This document shows positions 35,276 to 45,164 of a DNA stretch of 64,000 bases, one piece after another; the stretch's first letter is position 1, and each line of letters starts with the position of its first letter. The stretch is taken from positions 3,220,001-3,284,000 of the forward strand of contig JAUTXW010002103.1 of assembly GCA_030620095.1 (NCBI GenBank). The letters are read 5' to 3'. The notes below the pieces were generated by a model, which saw only the letters and a program-made list of their open reading frames with translations, was not told the DNA's origin and did no database searches. The stretch is from Kuschelorhynchus macadamiae. Taxonomy: Eukaryota > Arthropoda > Insecta > Coleoptera > Curculionidae. A program made the translations under genes and the position numbers.

Positions 35276-35554
35276 GACATGTTTGTATAAGGTTTTTGTT
35301 ATGTACATTTTACTACTGTTTTAACCAATTCATTTTAGTTTTTGACTGGGATAAAAAATAATAAATGTTCTTTTATAGGATATTTTAATATCATTTCAGT
35401 TATTTTGTTACACTAAACTGGGTCCATTTAATTTGAGCTAAAAGTTTTGAACTTAATCTTTTTATCTTTGGACTAGTTTTAGTTTTACTCTTAGTAGCTT
35501 TGTCTAAAAAGAATTTGTAACTTGAGACAATAAAGCTATTTCGAAGTTTGAATT

Positions 35555-35810
35555 TATAATTCAAATATTCGTACCCAAAAGCCCATGAAAAAACACATTA
35601 CTCAATTATTAACAAAAAATTATTTTTTACCAATTAACCCCCTTTCCATCCACCGATTTTACTCAATAACAATCTGAATCATTCTCATATAGATTACTAC
35701 TTATGTGCAAAATTTCAAATCGATAGCAAAATTTCAAATCGATAGCAAAATTTCCTTCGAAAGTTTTCACGTAAACTAACAGACAGACAATTTTTTTTTT
35801 CCTCCGAATT
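35555..35810. repeat. Diverged copy of dispersed repeat plus nested short direct repeat
   Basis: It shares the gtacccaaaagcccatgaaa and acattactca blocks with 28015-28270. It continues with the common insect-repeat phrase gtgcaaaatttcaaatcgat, whose core (agcaaaatttcaaatcgat) occurs twice in tandem, followed by an acagacagac-like end. Confidence 0.55.
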
Positions 35811-36080
35811 TATATTTTTGTTACACGTTTTAAGTCATTTTAAGACAATTTAGCTAATAAAAATTTTTAATTTTTTTTTGCCGACACTATACTTTCCCAT
35901 CTTTTGGAGATGTGGAAGTAATAGCATTTGTTATAAAATATTTTCCCAAAGAAACTTAGTAAAAAAGTAAATTACTCCCTGTTGAGTGCATTCTTAAACT
36001 GAACACAGTATTTCTTTAGAATAATAGAATATTGATGAAAGCGAGTATATATGTATTACAAAATTACAATTACATATTAC

Positions 36081-36383
36081 TTACGTAGATTTGAATCTGG
36101 TTGATATTTTTTTTAAATGGTTATATTCTCCAGCATGTTTTGTAACAAGGTGATATTTTAAATTTGAGGTGTTTGCGGTTTTTCCTTTACCACCTAAAGA
36201 AACATTTACATCACAAATTTTGCTTCTAGAAGATGATGTTTTGTCTGTTAATGAAACTTCATTTCTATTAAAATATTTCCAGTAAATACTTTTTCCGCTA
36301 GCCAGCAAGACGAATAGCTCAAAAATTACTGTTCTAAATATAGACATGTTATATTTTTTTGAAAAAAGGGCAACGATGTGCAT
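36081..36383 (-). pseudogene. hAT-type BED zinc-finger fragment
   Basis: A 100-codon frame ends with SIYWKYFNRNE, SRSKICDVNVSLGGKGKTAN and TSNLKYHLVTKHAGEYNHLK, the BED finger that starts many hAT transposases. The His pair (YH...KH) is present. Of the usual CxxC only the second Cys remains, so zinc binding is doubtful. No splice joins link it to Smg1. It could be the lost N-terminus of the hAT at 26575-27580, with LINEs inserted between, or a separate copy. Confidence 0.7.
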
Positions 36384-36464
36384 CTAAAAATTTAGAAATA
36401 TACATGGGGTTCCATTTAAAATAACAAAGTTCATGGTGATTTCTATATTTTCCGATAGACTGCC

Positions 36465-36750
36465 TATCCTATGAGACACAATTCTAATTTTTATGTTCGA
36501 TTTTATAGAACTAATTATGGTTTTAATCCCAGTGTGTTACACATGATGAGCTTGGCCAACTAGAATCCTGAGACTGTACATTTATTTAGATGTATCTAAA
36601 TGTGATACTTATTTCAACTTTTGCTACAAAGTTCAATATAAATCTGTTTGTAATCTGCTCTATTTACAATATTATTGTTATCATATTGTACTTTTTTTGT
36701 TACTTCTCTTTTATATAGAATCAAATAAAAAATAAAAAAAAACAAATGTA
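36465..36750 (+). pseudogene. LINE 3'-end fragment
   Basis: The frame reads THNSNFYVRFYRTNYGFNPS and VLHMMSLAN, the HRTNYG-type C-terminal motif of jockey-group ORF2. A short 3' UTR and an A-rich tail (aaataaaaaataaaaaaaaa, about 36724-36745) follow. Confidence 0.75.
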
Positions 36751-37732
36751 ACTCAGACATCTGGAATTAAACACCTTGTATACAAGTACTACCATTTTAA
36801 CATGATAATGATATTTTAGAAGGTTATTATGAAGATACAATAAAGTTACATGACCAAATCTGTCTTAAGTACTACATAAAACGAATTTTGAGTTAAATGG
36901 ATCTTCTTCGAATAATCAGAGGTTAAGTAATTAGAATATAGTACATTACAATGATCTAATAAATAGAGGGCAAAGGAGTGATTCAATTGGAGTAAGTTTT
37001 TCCCTGGTAAAATGTATTTAAAATGACAAACTTTTAAGCTTAAAATATAATAAAGATGCTTTTGTATTAATATACTTTTCAAAATCCAAATGTGCATCAA
37101 AGGTAACTAACCCCTAGACTTTTAGCATAACGAACAGCAGGCAAAAGTGATCTAATAATGTGCCAACTCATAAAGATGTGCTAATGAGGAAATTTATGTA
37201 CAAGTAATTTAGAACCTATAATGATATAGCTACTCGTCTTTTCCTTAAGTTACAGACCATTATATTGTTCATAAAATTTTAGACTTAAGAATAAAGGCGA
37301 ATTCATGTAACAAAATTTAGTCATTTTCATTGTCTTTAGTAATAAGAACTCACCCTGTTATTCTTTATCTTTAGCTATGCAAATTCAATGAACCAATCGA
37401 AATGCTTATTCTTAATGACTATAGTTATTACTAATGCTAAATTTTGCTACATAAACCCACCATAAGTATTTAAAATCTTTATAAAAGCCACCTGAGTAAA
37501 AACAAGCAAGCAAAACATGAATAATAGTAAAATTAAAGATAAAGTCACATTTTGTTACATGAATCAAGTTTAAAATATATAGGTAATAAAAATATTGAAT
37601 GATATCAATATTAATGGTATAATTGAACCACTACTTCTGAGTGATGTTATTAGAATTGCCCACTTGGGTACATATTATTATATAGATAAACACTTCCTGT
37701 TTATGAAATATATTTCATAACAAAATACCAAC
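36751..37732. other. Smg1 intron 1, start
   Basis: AT-rich, without recognised features. The donor site GTTGG is at 37732. Confidence 0.4.
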
Positions 37733-37889
37733 CTGAACTTCGAAACCCTCTATCCCTTGAATAGTTGGAATATTTTTCGACTATTTCATGATCTCCACTT
37801 TCATCCGAATTAACATATTCCGTCTCTGGAACATCCCTGTAGCTCTTTGAAGACTTCAACTTATATACAGAAGTGCTATTTGATATCAT
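37733..37889 (-). CDS. Smg1: SMG1 first coding exon
   Basis: ATG at 37889 followed by 52 codons and one base, ending TTCA|G before GTTGGT. It encodes MISNSTSVYKLKSSKSYRDV, PETEYVNSDESGDHEIVEKY and SNYSRDRGFRSS, a Ser/Tyr/Arg-rich disordered start. The one leftover G joins GA of exon 2 to give Gly and keeps the frame through all five exons (5544 bp, exactly 1848 codons). A at -3 gives a fair start context. The start choice assumes no further upstream coding exon. The 13.6-kb intron that follows is packed with retroelements. Confidence 0.85.
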
Positions 37890-37896
37890 GATACTG

Positions 37897-37902
37897 TTAC
37901 AT
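37897..37902 (-). promoter_or_regulatory. Start-stop upstream element (ATG-TAA) ahead of Smg1
   Basis: On the minus strand an ATG is followed at once by TAA, 7 nt before the Smg1 start codon. If it lies in the 5' leader, ribosomes could stall or terminate there. Transcription start is unknown, so the role is inferred. Confidence 0.4.
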
Positions 37903-39100
37903 TCCTGACTTGACTGTTTGGCACAGGCACTTTTTAGAACTTTTAGACTTGATCGTTAACTAAAAATGGTGCCTGAAATGACAAAAATTTTTCACTAAGA
38001 TCAAAATACTTGTTTTTTTTCTAAGGAATACCTTCTTTTAATATGAATTTTTCCAAAATGTCAAAACTTTTTTGTCACTTCAAAGTCAAAGTCAATTTTA
38101 CTGGTCTTGAAAACTGTATACTTATTTTCACACCCTTACAACACACAAATCACGAATTTTTAGCAATATTTCACAATAAATTTTAACGAAAAAAAAACGA
38201 AGCACAAGAAAAAGCATAAAAAACGTCTATCTGTACCCTCATGTCGTCAATTATAGTGCATTTAACCATATCGGAGGGCGTACGTCATAGGACCAAGTGC
38301 TTTTTTATTATTCACAAATTCACAATAATCAGTGGTACTCAAACTATATGATACAAAATTTTAGTTTGTAACCTGTTTTGACGTCAACCTTATTATATTA
38401 TATAACGATCTTTCAATTTAAACTTAAATCTATTATAATTTATTATATATATAGGACAACCTAAATCAAACAGAAGGTAATTTAACTTAAAACTAAAACA
38501 GTTTATATAATAATTAATAGATTAAATTCCTGCAAGTGGTACATTTCACAATCTGCACATTAGCATTAAGAAGAAAGAAATAGTAGTTTATGTTAAGAAC
38601 GTAATATTCGTTTAAGAGATGGCGCTAAGTGTATGTATAAATTACAGTGACTTTATACGGGTATACGTCTAAAGTCACTGTTGTAAAAATAGGTCAGGTA
38701 TACGTATAAAGTCACTGTAGTAAAAATAGATCAGAAAAATATGAGAGGGAGAGATATGGCGACCTAACAATGTTTATTAATTCTATCACTTCCAATTATG
38801 AGTTTATTCATTAAAGGAATTATTAGTGCAAGTGCTTATGGCTTTATTTATGCCCTATATTTCACGCTTCAGAAAATTGAATATAAAATAAAATAAAATC
38901 TCAACAGTTTATTCCTATATGGTCAAATTATATATAGTATTATATACATATTGATCGACCGCCCCGGATTTAGAAAGATATTCTGGATCTGAGGCCTTTT
39001 TCGGGTTCTTCTGAAACCATAGGAAGGACGCCATTTGCCCTGGATTACAACATTTATTGCTTCACTTAGGAATACTGAATTCTAAATTTGTTTGTATATT
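37903..39100. other. Smg1 upstream region
   Basis: Likely holds the Smg1 leader and promoter (reading left). No gene is seen. It includes the short repeat cluster at 38644-38740. Confidence 0.4.
38644..38740. repeat. Inverted and tandem short repeat cluster
   Basis: ACAGTGACTTTATACGGG faces TATACGTCTAAAGTCACTGT as a hairpin. A second copy of the right arm, tatacgtataaagtcactgt followed by agtaaaaatagatca, follows in tandem about 42 bp on. Confidence 0.75.
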
Positions 39101-39113
39101 TATAAAAAATCAT

Positions 39114-40370
39114 GGTTCTTAGGTTTAGAGTGTGTCAATATGGAATTCATTTCTGACATTTCGCCTGCGATTGCACCAGGCAACTTCAGGGATCTTTACT
39201 GCACAAGATAAAGACACTGAACGGGCTCAGATGAACAGAGTTCAGGTGTTTATACTATACCCGTCTCTGCTCTTACAGACCGTGTGATAATTGGTTTTCA
39301 CACATGATGTAGCATGTAGCCCACGTCTCTATTGAAATTATCAGGGTGCTTGATAATTTCAGTAGATTCTCTATTAAGAAATCATGGTTCTTGGGATTAA
39401 ATCAAATTGGAATTACTATTCGACGTTTCGCCTTCGATTGCACGAGGCATCTTCAGGGATCTTTACTCCACGAGATCTGAACACTGAATGAGCTCGAAGA
39501 GATTCATTTAAGACCGATTTCCACGTGTGATGTAGACCGTAACCCGTATCTCTATTGAAATTTTTTGTATGTTTAAATATTTCAATAGACTCTCTTTTTA
39601 GATAAACTTTCCGTTTATAAAAACCTGGTACCGATGCTAGAACCTTGGTTTCCTTTACATTTATGAAATGGCCAGTGTTATGCTGGTGTTCAGCTACAGC
39701 AGATTGAACAATTTCCGATGTTAAAGAATCTTGATCAGAAATCGAAATAGCTCTGAATACTAATGAGTTAATAATCGATTTCTTTTGTGCTGGATGGTGA
39801 TGGGAATTTGCGTTTAAGTATCTATTTGTATGCGTCGATTTTCTATACACAGAATGTCCCAATGTACCATTTTCCTTCCTTTGAACACATACATCTGGAA
39901 AGGGAATTATTCCATTAGATTCAATTTCCATCGTGAACTTGATATTATGATGTTGCTGATTAAGGTGGTCCAGAAATATGAGGAGATTATCCTGTCCATG
40001 AGGCCAAACAACAAAAGTATCATCTACATATCTAAACCAGTGCTTCGGTTTTAGTGGAGTGGATGTTAGAGCAAAATCCTCAAAGGCTGCCATAAAGATA
40101 TCCGCTACCACAGGTGATAGAGGAGATCCCATAGCTGCCCCTGAAGTTTGTTCATAAAAAGTTCCTTGAAAAATGAAATAAGTAGATGTAAAACAAGCTT
40201 CCACTAGGTCTATTAAGTTCTTATCAAGATTATTGTTATCCAGTATGTCTGATATAATGGAAATTGAGTCGTTGACAGGAACATTTGTTTAAAGTGATTC
40301 TACATCGATACTGACCAAAATATCTTCGGGATGCAACTGAAGAGCTTAAAATTAATGAAGACTAGAGCGA
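39114..40370 (-). mobile_element. Penelope-like element, 5'-truncated, with tandem-duplicated end
   Basis: The minus-strand RT/endonuclease remnant (40370-39416) is followed by two tandem copies of its terminal region, 39382-39610 and 39114-39365. They share tcatggttctt, acgtttcgcc.tcgattgcac, catcttcagggatctttact and the run through ctctattgaaatt. Partial tandem copies that place a terminal repeat on one side are characteristic of Penelope-like elements. Confidence 0.85.
39416..40360 (-). pseudogene. Penelope-like reverse transcriptase, internally deleted
   Basis: The frame starts LQLHPEDILVSIDVESL, has a stop (TAA) where relatives have an aromatic codon before TNVPV, then runs clean for 262 codons: SGAAMGSPLSPVVADIFMAA, HWFRYVDDTFVVW (catalytic YVDD), MEIESNGIIPFPDV, YRKSTHTNRYLNANSHHHPA. 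It then jumps from the RT thumb to the GIY-YIG tail (AVAEHQHNTGHFINVKETKV; RESIEIFKHTKNFNRDTGYG), so the GIY-YIG core is deleted in frame. Confidence 0.88.
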
Positions 40371-42074
40371 GCTTGTACTCGACTTTGAATCTAGAAATAT
40401 AGTCAATAAACATTAAGTACACTAATGTTGTGTTTTATTTAAATTAACAATAATTAAAAGAACCAACTAGAAACAACATTAATACGTTAAGCATTGCCCA
40501 ATCTTTTTGTGTGTACTAAAGATTATTCATAGTCTCTAAAACTACCTGTGAAAAGATAATAAACAAGCTCCAGTTTTTTAACTCTGAACACAAACTGTTT
40601 CGTAATGTAGGCACAGATTACAGATCCTTATATATTTTTTTAGAATCTATTTGCCAAATACCTAATTACAAATTGTTTACATATGTAGACTTTATTATAA
40701 GATTATGTGTTATTTTGAGAATTTACACTTTAATTTAATGAGTAAAATATAAAACTTGTGAAATCCAGGGACAATTTCGTCTCATTTAAATTAAAAGACA
40801 CTCTCGTTCGCAAAAATTGTGAACTAACTTTTTGAACTATATTTTTTTACCAACGGGAATGAATGAATTAGTTCACGTAAATGAACTAGAATTCCCACCT
40901 CTAACATGTGATGTAGGTATGTAGGGCAGTAAATAGTATTTAACTGTTCTCTAAACATTAAAAAATGCAAAAAAAAATGAGTAAAAGACGCTAACCGGTA
41001 AACCTAATCAATATGACTGACATCAGTGTCATCCAATATGACATCCATCTTTTCAAACCGGTCTAGCAAATATGAAATAGTCATAGTCAATGACAGCGCC
41101 GTAAACTGTTTATGCAACCAATGAAGAGAGAATAATTTTTAGAGTGCGAGGTGGTTGAGGTGGAACTGATCTCTTAGTCACCGTTTATTGTTTTGTTAGA
41201 CATCTATGCTTTACGCGTTTTTTTTATCTAATTGTAGGGCGTTACTCCCCCTACGAATATCTCCCAAAATCGCTTTTGTGGCTGATGTATATGCTACATA
41301 AAACTCCTGAACTAGTTACTACCGCCTATTGATAGGTAAAATCTTTTACCACCTATCCCTAAAGTGATTTTAAATTTATTTTTTCTGCTTAATAATTATG
41401 AATTTTGAAAAATTAACGGTTGTTTAGCTCTGTGTTTCAACTTTATAATATTGGTTTCTCTGCTTCAAAAAGAAATATCTTCTTGTCTCAATACAGTTCC
41501 TAAGGTGTAACAATTGTATTTTTTGCTTAACATCGGGATAAGTGAAATAAAAGTTATGCTATACGGATCAATGAAATTGTTAATAACCACGCACCATTGG
41601 TGATGTCAGTAACGCTGTTAACCTCCACAAAGAATCAAAGAAACCAAAGATTCTTTTCTCGTTCATGATCATTGGCCTTCATCAACTCAACTGTGTGTAT
41701 GACGACGACTTTGCTGTTTAGAAACTCTACGTAGTACATAATTAATGGAGTTTATGAATCTTGGGTATTCTGTTAGCGTAATTGAGGGCTGTTATGCCAT
41801 TTTTAGCACAATAGTACTAAAGAGAGCAACCCAATCAACAACTTTCACGGATTCCTTATTTAAATATATTCCACAGTTGGCACCATTGTGTTGTGTCAGA
41901 TTGCTGTTTCTACTTCATTTATCCTTATCCTTGCTTATGCTTATTGTGCTATTTAAAAGTGACTCAATATCAATATAATTATTAAAAAGTATTGGCGAAT
42001 GTGAGAAGTGTCACGTATTTGATAAATCTTGTAATGGAACATAGAACTTAAATAAAACCATAAACACAAAGAAA
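40371..42074. other. Intergenic region between Smg1 and Alg1
   Basis: Smg1 and Alg1 are divergent. No gene is visible. The 77-codon frame at 41745-41978 is hydrophobic but lacks recognisable motifs. The 100 bp before 42075 should hold the Alg1 leader. Confidence 0.4.
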
Positions 42075-42424
42075 ATGGGCGATGAAAAGAAAAACGTGTG
42101 TTTAGTGGTGTTAGGAGATATAGGAAGAAGCCCCAGAATGCAATACCATGCACTGTCGTTGGGGGAAAAGGGGCACAAAGTAGATATTTTGGGATATGGA
42201 GAGACCGAGCCCATGGATGCAATAAAAAAGTCGCCTTCAGTATATTATCATTATTTGTGCCCTGTACCATACATTCCAGTTAGACTTTTAAATTATGCAT
42301 TTAAAACTATATTTCAAACTCTAAACCTGTTATTTCTGTTATTCACTATAAGAAGACCTCAGGTTTTGATGGTTCAAAATCCTCCAGCTATTCCCAGTAT
42401 TATAGTTTGTTGGTTATTTTGTAG
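42075..42424 (+). CDS. Alg1: ALG1 mannosyltransferase, exon 1
   Basis: ALG1 adds the first mannose to GlcNAc2-PP-dolichol on the cytosolic face of the ER, the start of mannose addition in N-glycan precursor synthesis. The complete gene here has six exons and 429 codons. Exon 1 starts at ATG 42075 (AAAATGG, strong context; in-frame TAG 30 nt upstream) and encodes VCLVVLGDIGRSPRMQYHAL, GYGETEP and LMVQNPPAIPSIIVCW. These are family signatures of the N-terminal GT-B lobe. The vertebrate N-terminal membrane anchor is missing, so anchoring may depend on the internal hydrophobic stretch (LLFLLFTI). Donor TGTAG|GTGAAT leaves phase 2. Confidence 0.95.
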
Positions 42425-42996
42425 GTGAATATATTCATTGTAATCTAATACACAATATAAATCTCATTTTTATTTGATTAATGAATTTAGAGCTATTTAT
42501 AATAAAAATTGGGGTAGACTGCAAGGGCCAAATTGGTATAGTAGGTAAATTTTCGCACTGCTGGAGGAAGCCTATTGTTATTACTATTGGTACATTCAGC
42601 AAAATTTTTCACAGTATTATTAGGGTGGAATAACCATTTTCCAAAAGAAATTTAAAACAAAAATAATTCTGTTACTGTAATGGCTATTTCTGACCCAGCA
42701 TCTAGACATCACACTGATTTAAATATGTCTATATTCTGATTTGGTTAAAAAATTGTTTTAAAAAAAATAACTATTAGATTTCTTTATTAAATTCAATTTG
42801 CTGATATGATACTTACAGTAGACATTTGTTTTGAATTTTTATCTGAACCCAACAAAATAAAAAAAATCAAAATAGATGAGAGATAAGAGGTTAAAAATAT
42901 AGTTTACATCCAATCTGTATCACATTTTTCATCAATGGTGTGACAAGTCTGTCCAGGGGAAAGTTAAAAATAATTTTAACATATTTTATTTTTTAG
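42425..42996. other. Alg1 intron 1
   Basis: 572 bp, AT-rich, GT...AG. No feature seen. Confidence 0.85.
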
Positions 42997-43188
42997 AATT
43001 GTTCGAGCAAAATTTGTTATAGATTGGCATAATTATGCTCATACAATTATGGCCTTAAGTTTACATAAAGATCATCAATTGGTTAAATTCACAGAAAAAT
43101 GTGAAGCATTTATTGGTGTTAGAGCAGACCACAATTTTTGTGTCACAGATGAAATGAGGAAAGATCTCCTAAATAGGTGGAATGTTAA
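42997..43188 (+). CDS. Alg1: ALG1 exon 2
   Basis: 192 bp after acceptor tttttag|A, ending GTTAA|GTAAGT. It encodes VRAKFVIDWHNYAHTIMALS and CVTDEMRKDLLNRWNV. FVIDWHNY is a near-invariant ALG1 motif in the N-terminal lobe. Confidence 0.95.
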
Positions 43189-43516
43189 GTAAGTTTTGAA
43201 TTTGGTATTTAAATAGTGTCAAGTTACAGAATAGTTGGGGGCTAAACCACAGTTGAAATTATAGAGTATAAATGAGTCAAATTCCAGTGCAGAAAGTGGA
43301 ATTATAGTATACACAGTTTCAGCTATGGTAGACCCCTCCGGAATAGTTACAAGTATTTTATATGACATTAAGTACTACAGCCTATATTTCAGAAAAAATT
43401 TTTGCAAAAGCAGATTTAGTAATTGTTATTTTTAAGGAAAAAATATACTATGCAACTATGCTTTCTTATTGTGATGGTGATACTTAAGGATCTTCCTCCA
43501 TATCTATTTGTTTTAG

Positions 43517-43761
43517 GGCTACCACACTATATGATAAGCCACCAGAAATCTTCAAACCCATTTCCTTGGAAGAAAAACACAATTTTCTTTTAAAGATTGG
43601 GAGAATATGTGATGAATTTTTAAGTGATGCTGATTCAACAATTATTACTAAAATAGAAAATGATAGTATAGTATTGAAGGAAAACAGACCAGGCTTTTTT
43701 GTATCTAGTACTAGTTGGACCGAAGATGAGGACTTCTCTATCTTATTTTCTGCACTGCAAG
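43517..43761 (+). CDS. Alg1: ALG1 exon 3
   Basis: 245 bp after acceptor ttttag|G, ending CAAG|GTTCAA. It starts ATTLYDKPPEIFKPI, the interlobe segment, and ends GFFVSSTSWTEDEDFSILFS, the most conserved ALG1 signature. Confidence 0.95.
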
Positions 43762-43814
43762 GTTCAACTAACTACTAATGTGTGATTTCTTTATTTAAAA
43801 TTAAATATTTCCAG

Positions 43815-43991
43815 ATTATGAAAGTCAACATGAAAATGGAAACACCAGAAAACTGCCAGATTTAATATGTGTTATAACTGGAAAAGGCCATTTGAAAGAC
43901 TACTATCGTAAAAGAATCAGTGAACAAAATTGGAAGCATGTAAAAGTTATAACTCCATGGTTAGAATCATCTGATTATCCTTTGATTTTAG
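43815..43991 (+). CDS. Alg1: ALG1 exon 4
   Basis: 177 bp, acceptor ttccag|AT, donor TTAG|GTAAGA. It encodes PDLICVITGKGHLKDYYRKR and VITPWLESSDYPLIL in the C-terminal nucleotide-sugar-binding lobe. Confidence 0.95.
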
Positions 43992-44055
43992 GTAAGAAAT
44001 TACAGTAACCTCTGTCTATTATATCTTATATAAACTGACATTGGTAATATTTTAG

Positions 44056-44170
44056 CATCAGCAGATCTGGGAGTGTGCCTTCATACAAGTTCTAGTGGGC
44101 TGGATCTACCTATGAAAGTGGTAGACATGTTTGGATGTTGTTTACCCGTCTTAGCATATGATTTTAAATG
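44056..44170 (+). CDS. Alg1: ALG1 exon 5
   Basis: 115 bp, acceptor attttag|CA, donor AAATG|GTATGA. It encodes SADLGVCLHTSSSGLDLPMK and VVDMFGCCLPVLAYDFK, the donor-binding motif shared across ALG1. The frame continues open past the donor to 44285, so intron retention would add unrelated residues. Confidence 0.95.
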
Positions 44171-44329
44171 GTATGAAGTGGTTAATATACATGCTCAGTT
44201 TTACCGAGTTTATCAAAATAATTTTTCAGAAAATGTTTCTCTTAATCATAATTTATTTTGTATTGAGTACAATATTCTTTCTGTTGTAAGTCTTCTAATT
44301 TTTATCATTAAATCAACTTTTTTTTTTAG

Positions 44330-44540
44330 TTTACATGAATTAGTTGTGGATGGAAAAAACAGTTTTACGTTCAAATCATCAGAAGAATTATCATCTAAGC
44401 TTCTGTCTTGGTTTGAAAATTTTCCAAATAATGAAGAACAGAAAAAGACTGAATCCAGATTTAAAGACGAACTTCAGACATTCCAAAAGTTTAGATGGAG
44501 TGATAATTGGAATAAAACTGCATATGCGGTATTTAAGTAA
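44330..44540 (+). CDS. Alg1: ALG1 exon 6, C-terminus
   Basis: 211 bp after acceptor tttttttag|T, ending TAA at 44540. The split codon TG|T gives Cys, then LHELVVDGKNSFTFKSSEEL, matching the vertebrate FKCLHELV join. The C-terminus is RWSDNWNKTAYAVFK. Confidence 0.95.
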
Positions 44541-44555
44541 CTTTAATATTTAGTA

Positions 44556-44561
44556 AATAAA
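44556..44561 (+). terminator. Alg1 poly(A) signal
   Basis: AATAAA 16 nt after the stop codon, in an A-rich context. A second AATAAA follows within 10 nt. Confidence 0.6.
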
Positions 44562-44615
44562 CAAATAAAACTTTATCTAAATGTAAAACTCTTTTTTTTT
44601 CTGTTTTCCGTTTTT

Positions 44616-44621
44616 TTTATT
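44616..44621 (-). terminator. Poly(A) signal for the small-ORF transcript
   Basis: AATAAA on the minus strand, about 29 nt past the stop of the downstream small ORF. It leaves only about 55 bp between convergent signals. Confidence 0.5.
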
Positions 44622-44649
44622 TGAGGTCAACTACTACATCTTCAAAAAA

Positions 44650-44859
44650 CTAGTGCGGTATTCTTTCATGTTCATATATTATCCTAGCATGTTCTTCAGA
44701 CTCCCTCATTCTCTGCCGTGTTGAATAAGGCTTATAAAAGTATTGATATCCAATGGCAAGAGTGGCTGTAAAACCAAATGCTGCTATTGCGAGATATTTT
44801 GGATTTCCGGACTGTTTTGCTTGCCAAACTTGGTATCTTGCTTTTGTCGAACGTAACAT
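44650..44859 (-). CDS. Small single-pass membrane protein, downstream ORF of a bicistronic pair
   Basis: 69 codons from ATG at 44859 to TAG at 44650. A basic N-terminus (MLRSTKARYQVWQAKQSGNP) precedes one membrane helix (YLAIAAFGFTATLAIGYQYF). A charged tail (YSTRQRMRESEEHARIIYEH then ERIPH) follows. The layout resembles small mitochondrial inner-membrane or assembly factors, but I do not recognise the family. It starts 11 nt after the stop of the PIGBOS1-like ORF on the same strand with no room for a separate promoter, so both are probably translated from one mRNA. Confidence 0.75.
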   Translation of the reverse strand: MLRSTKARYQVWQAKQSGNPKYLAIAAFGFTATLAIGYQYFYKPYSTRQRMRESEEHARIIYEHERIPH

Positions 44860-44870
44860 CTTTAATCTGT

Positions 44871-45044
44871 CTATGAAGATTTATTATCTTTTTGCTCAGT
44901 CTCGGATACTGACGATTCGTTTTCCTGAGATGCAAATGTCTTTTGAAAAACTGGTCTCCAGATGTATATGCCACATAAAACACCTAGAACTGTTGCAAAC
45001 CCAATTTCTACGCCGTTGAGATTTCCAAATCTACGAATTCTCAT
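44871..45044 (-). CDS. PIGBOS1-like mitochondrial membrane microprotein, upstream ORF
   Basis: 57 codons from ATG at 45044 to TAG at 44871: MRIRRFGNLNGVEIGFATVL, GVLCGIYIWRPVFQKTF and an acidic/Ser tail. The FATVLGVLCGIYIWRPVF segment closely resembles FATVLGIAGGVYIFQPVF of vertebrate PIGBOS1. That is an outer-mitochondrial-membrane microprotein reported to contact the ER protein CLCC1. Length (54 in human) and layout (one N-terminal helix, polar tail) agree. The recognition is by eye over a short protein. It is tail-to-tail with Alg1. Confidence 0.7.
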   Translation of the reverse strand: MRIRRFGNLNGVEIGFATVLGVLCGIYIWRPVFQKTFASQENESSVSETEQKDNKSS

Positions 45045-45164
45045 TTTTTTTCTATAAACGTATAATAATAATTTCCATGGTTAGATACTATTTTCGTCTT
45101 CTCTTAATTTTAGGAATTTAACTGCCAAGAGTAGGCTTTAAGCCCGCCCTTTAAATTTTAACCA

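Noticed and set aside
36081..36383. BED finger as an alternative Smg1 exon or domesticated gene
   Set aside because: No suitable splice sites in frame with Smg1 and a lost zinc-binding Cys; it fits a hAT remnant better.
41745..41978. Possible hydrophobic small protein upstream of Alg1
   Set aside because: No recognisable family, no splice link to Alg1, and AT-rich sequence readily gives hydrophobic frames.
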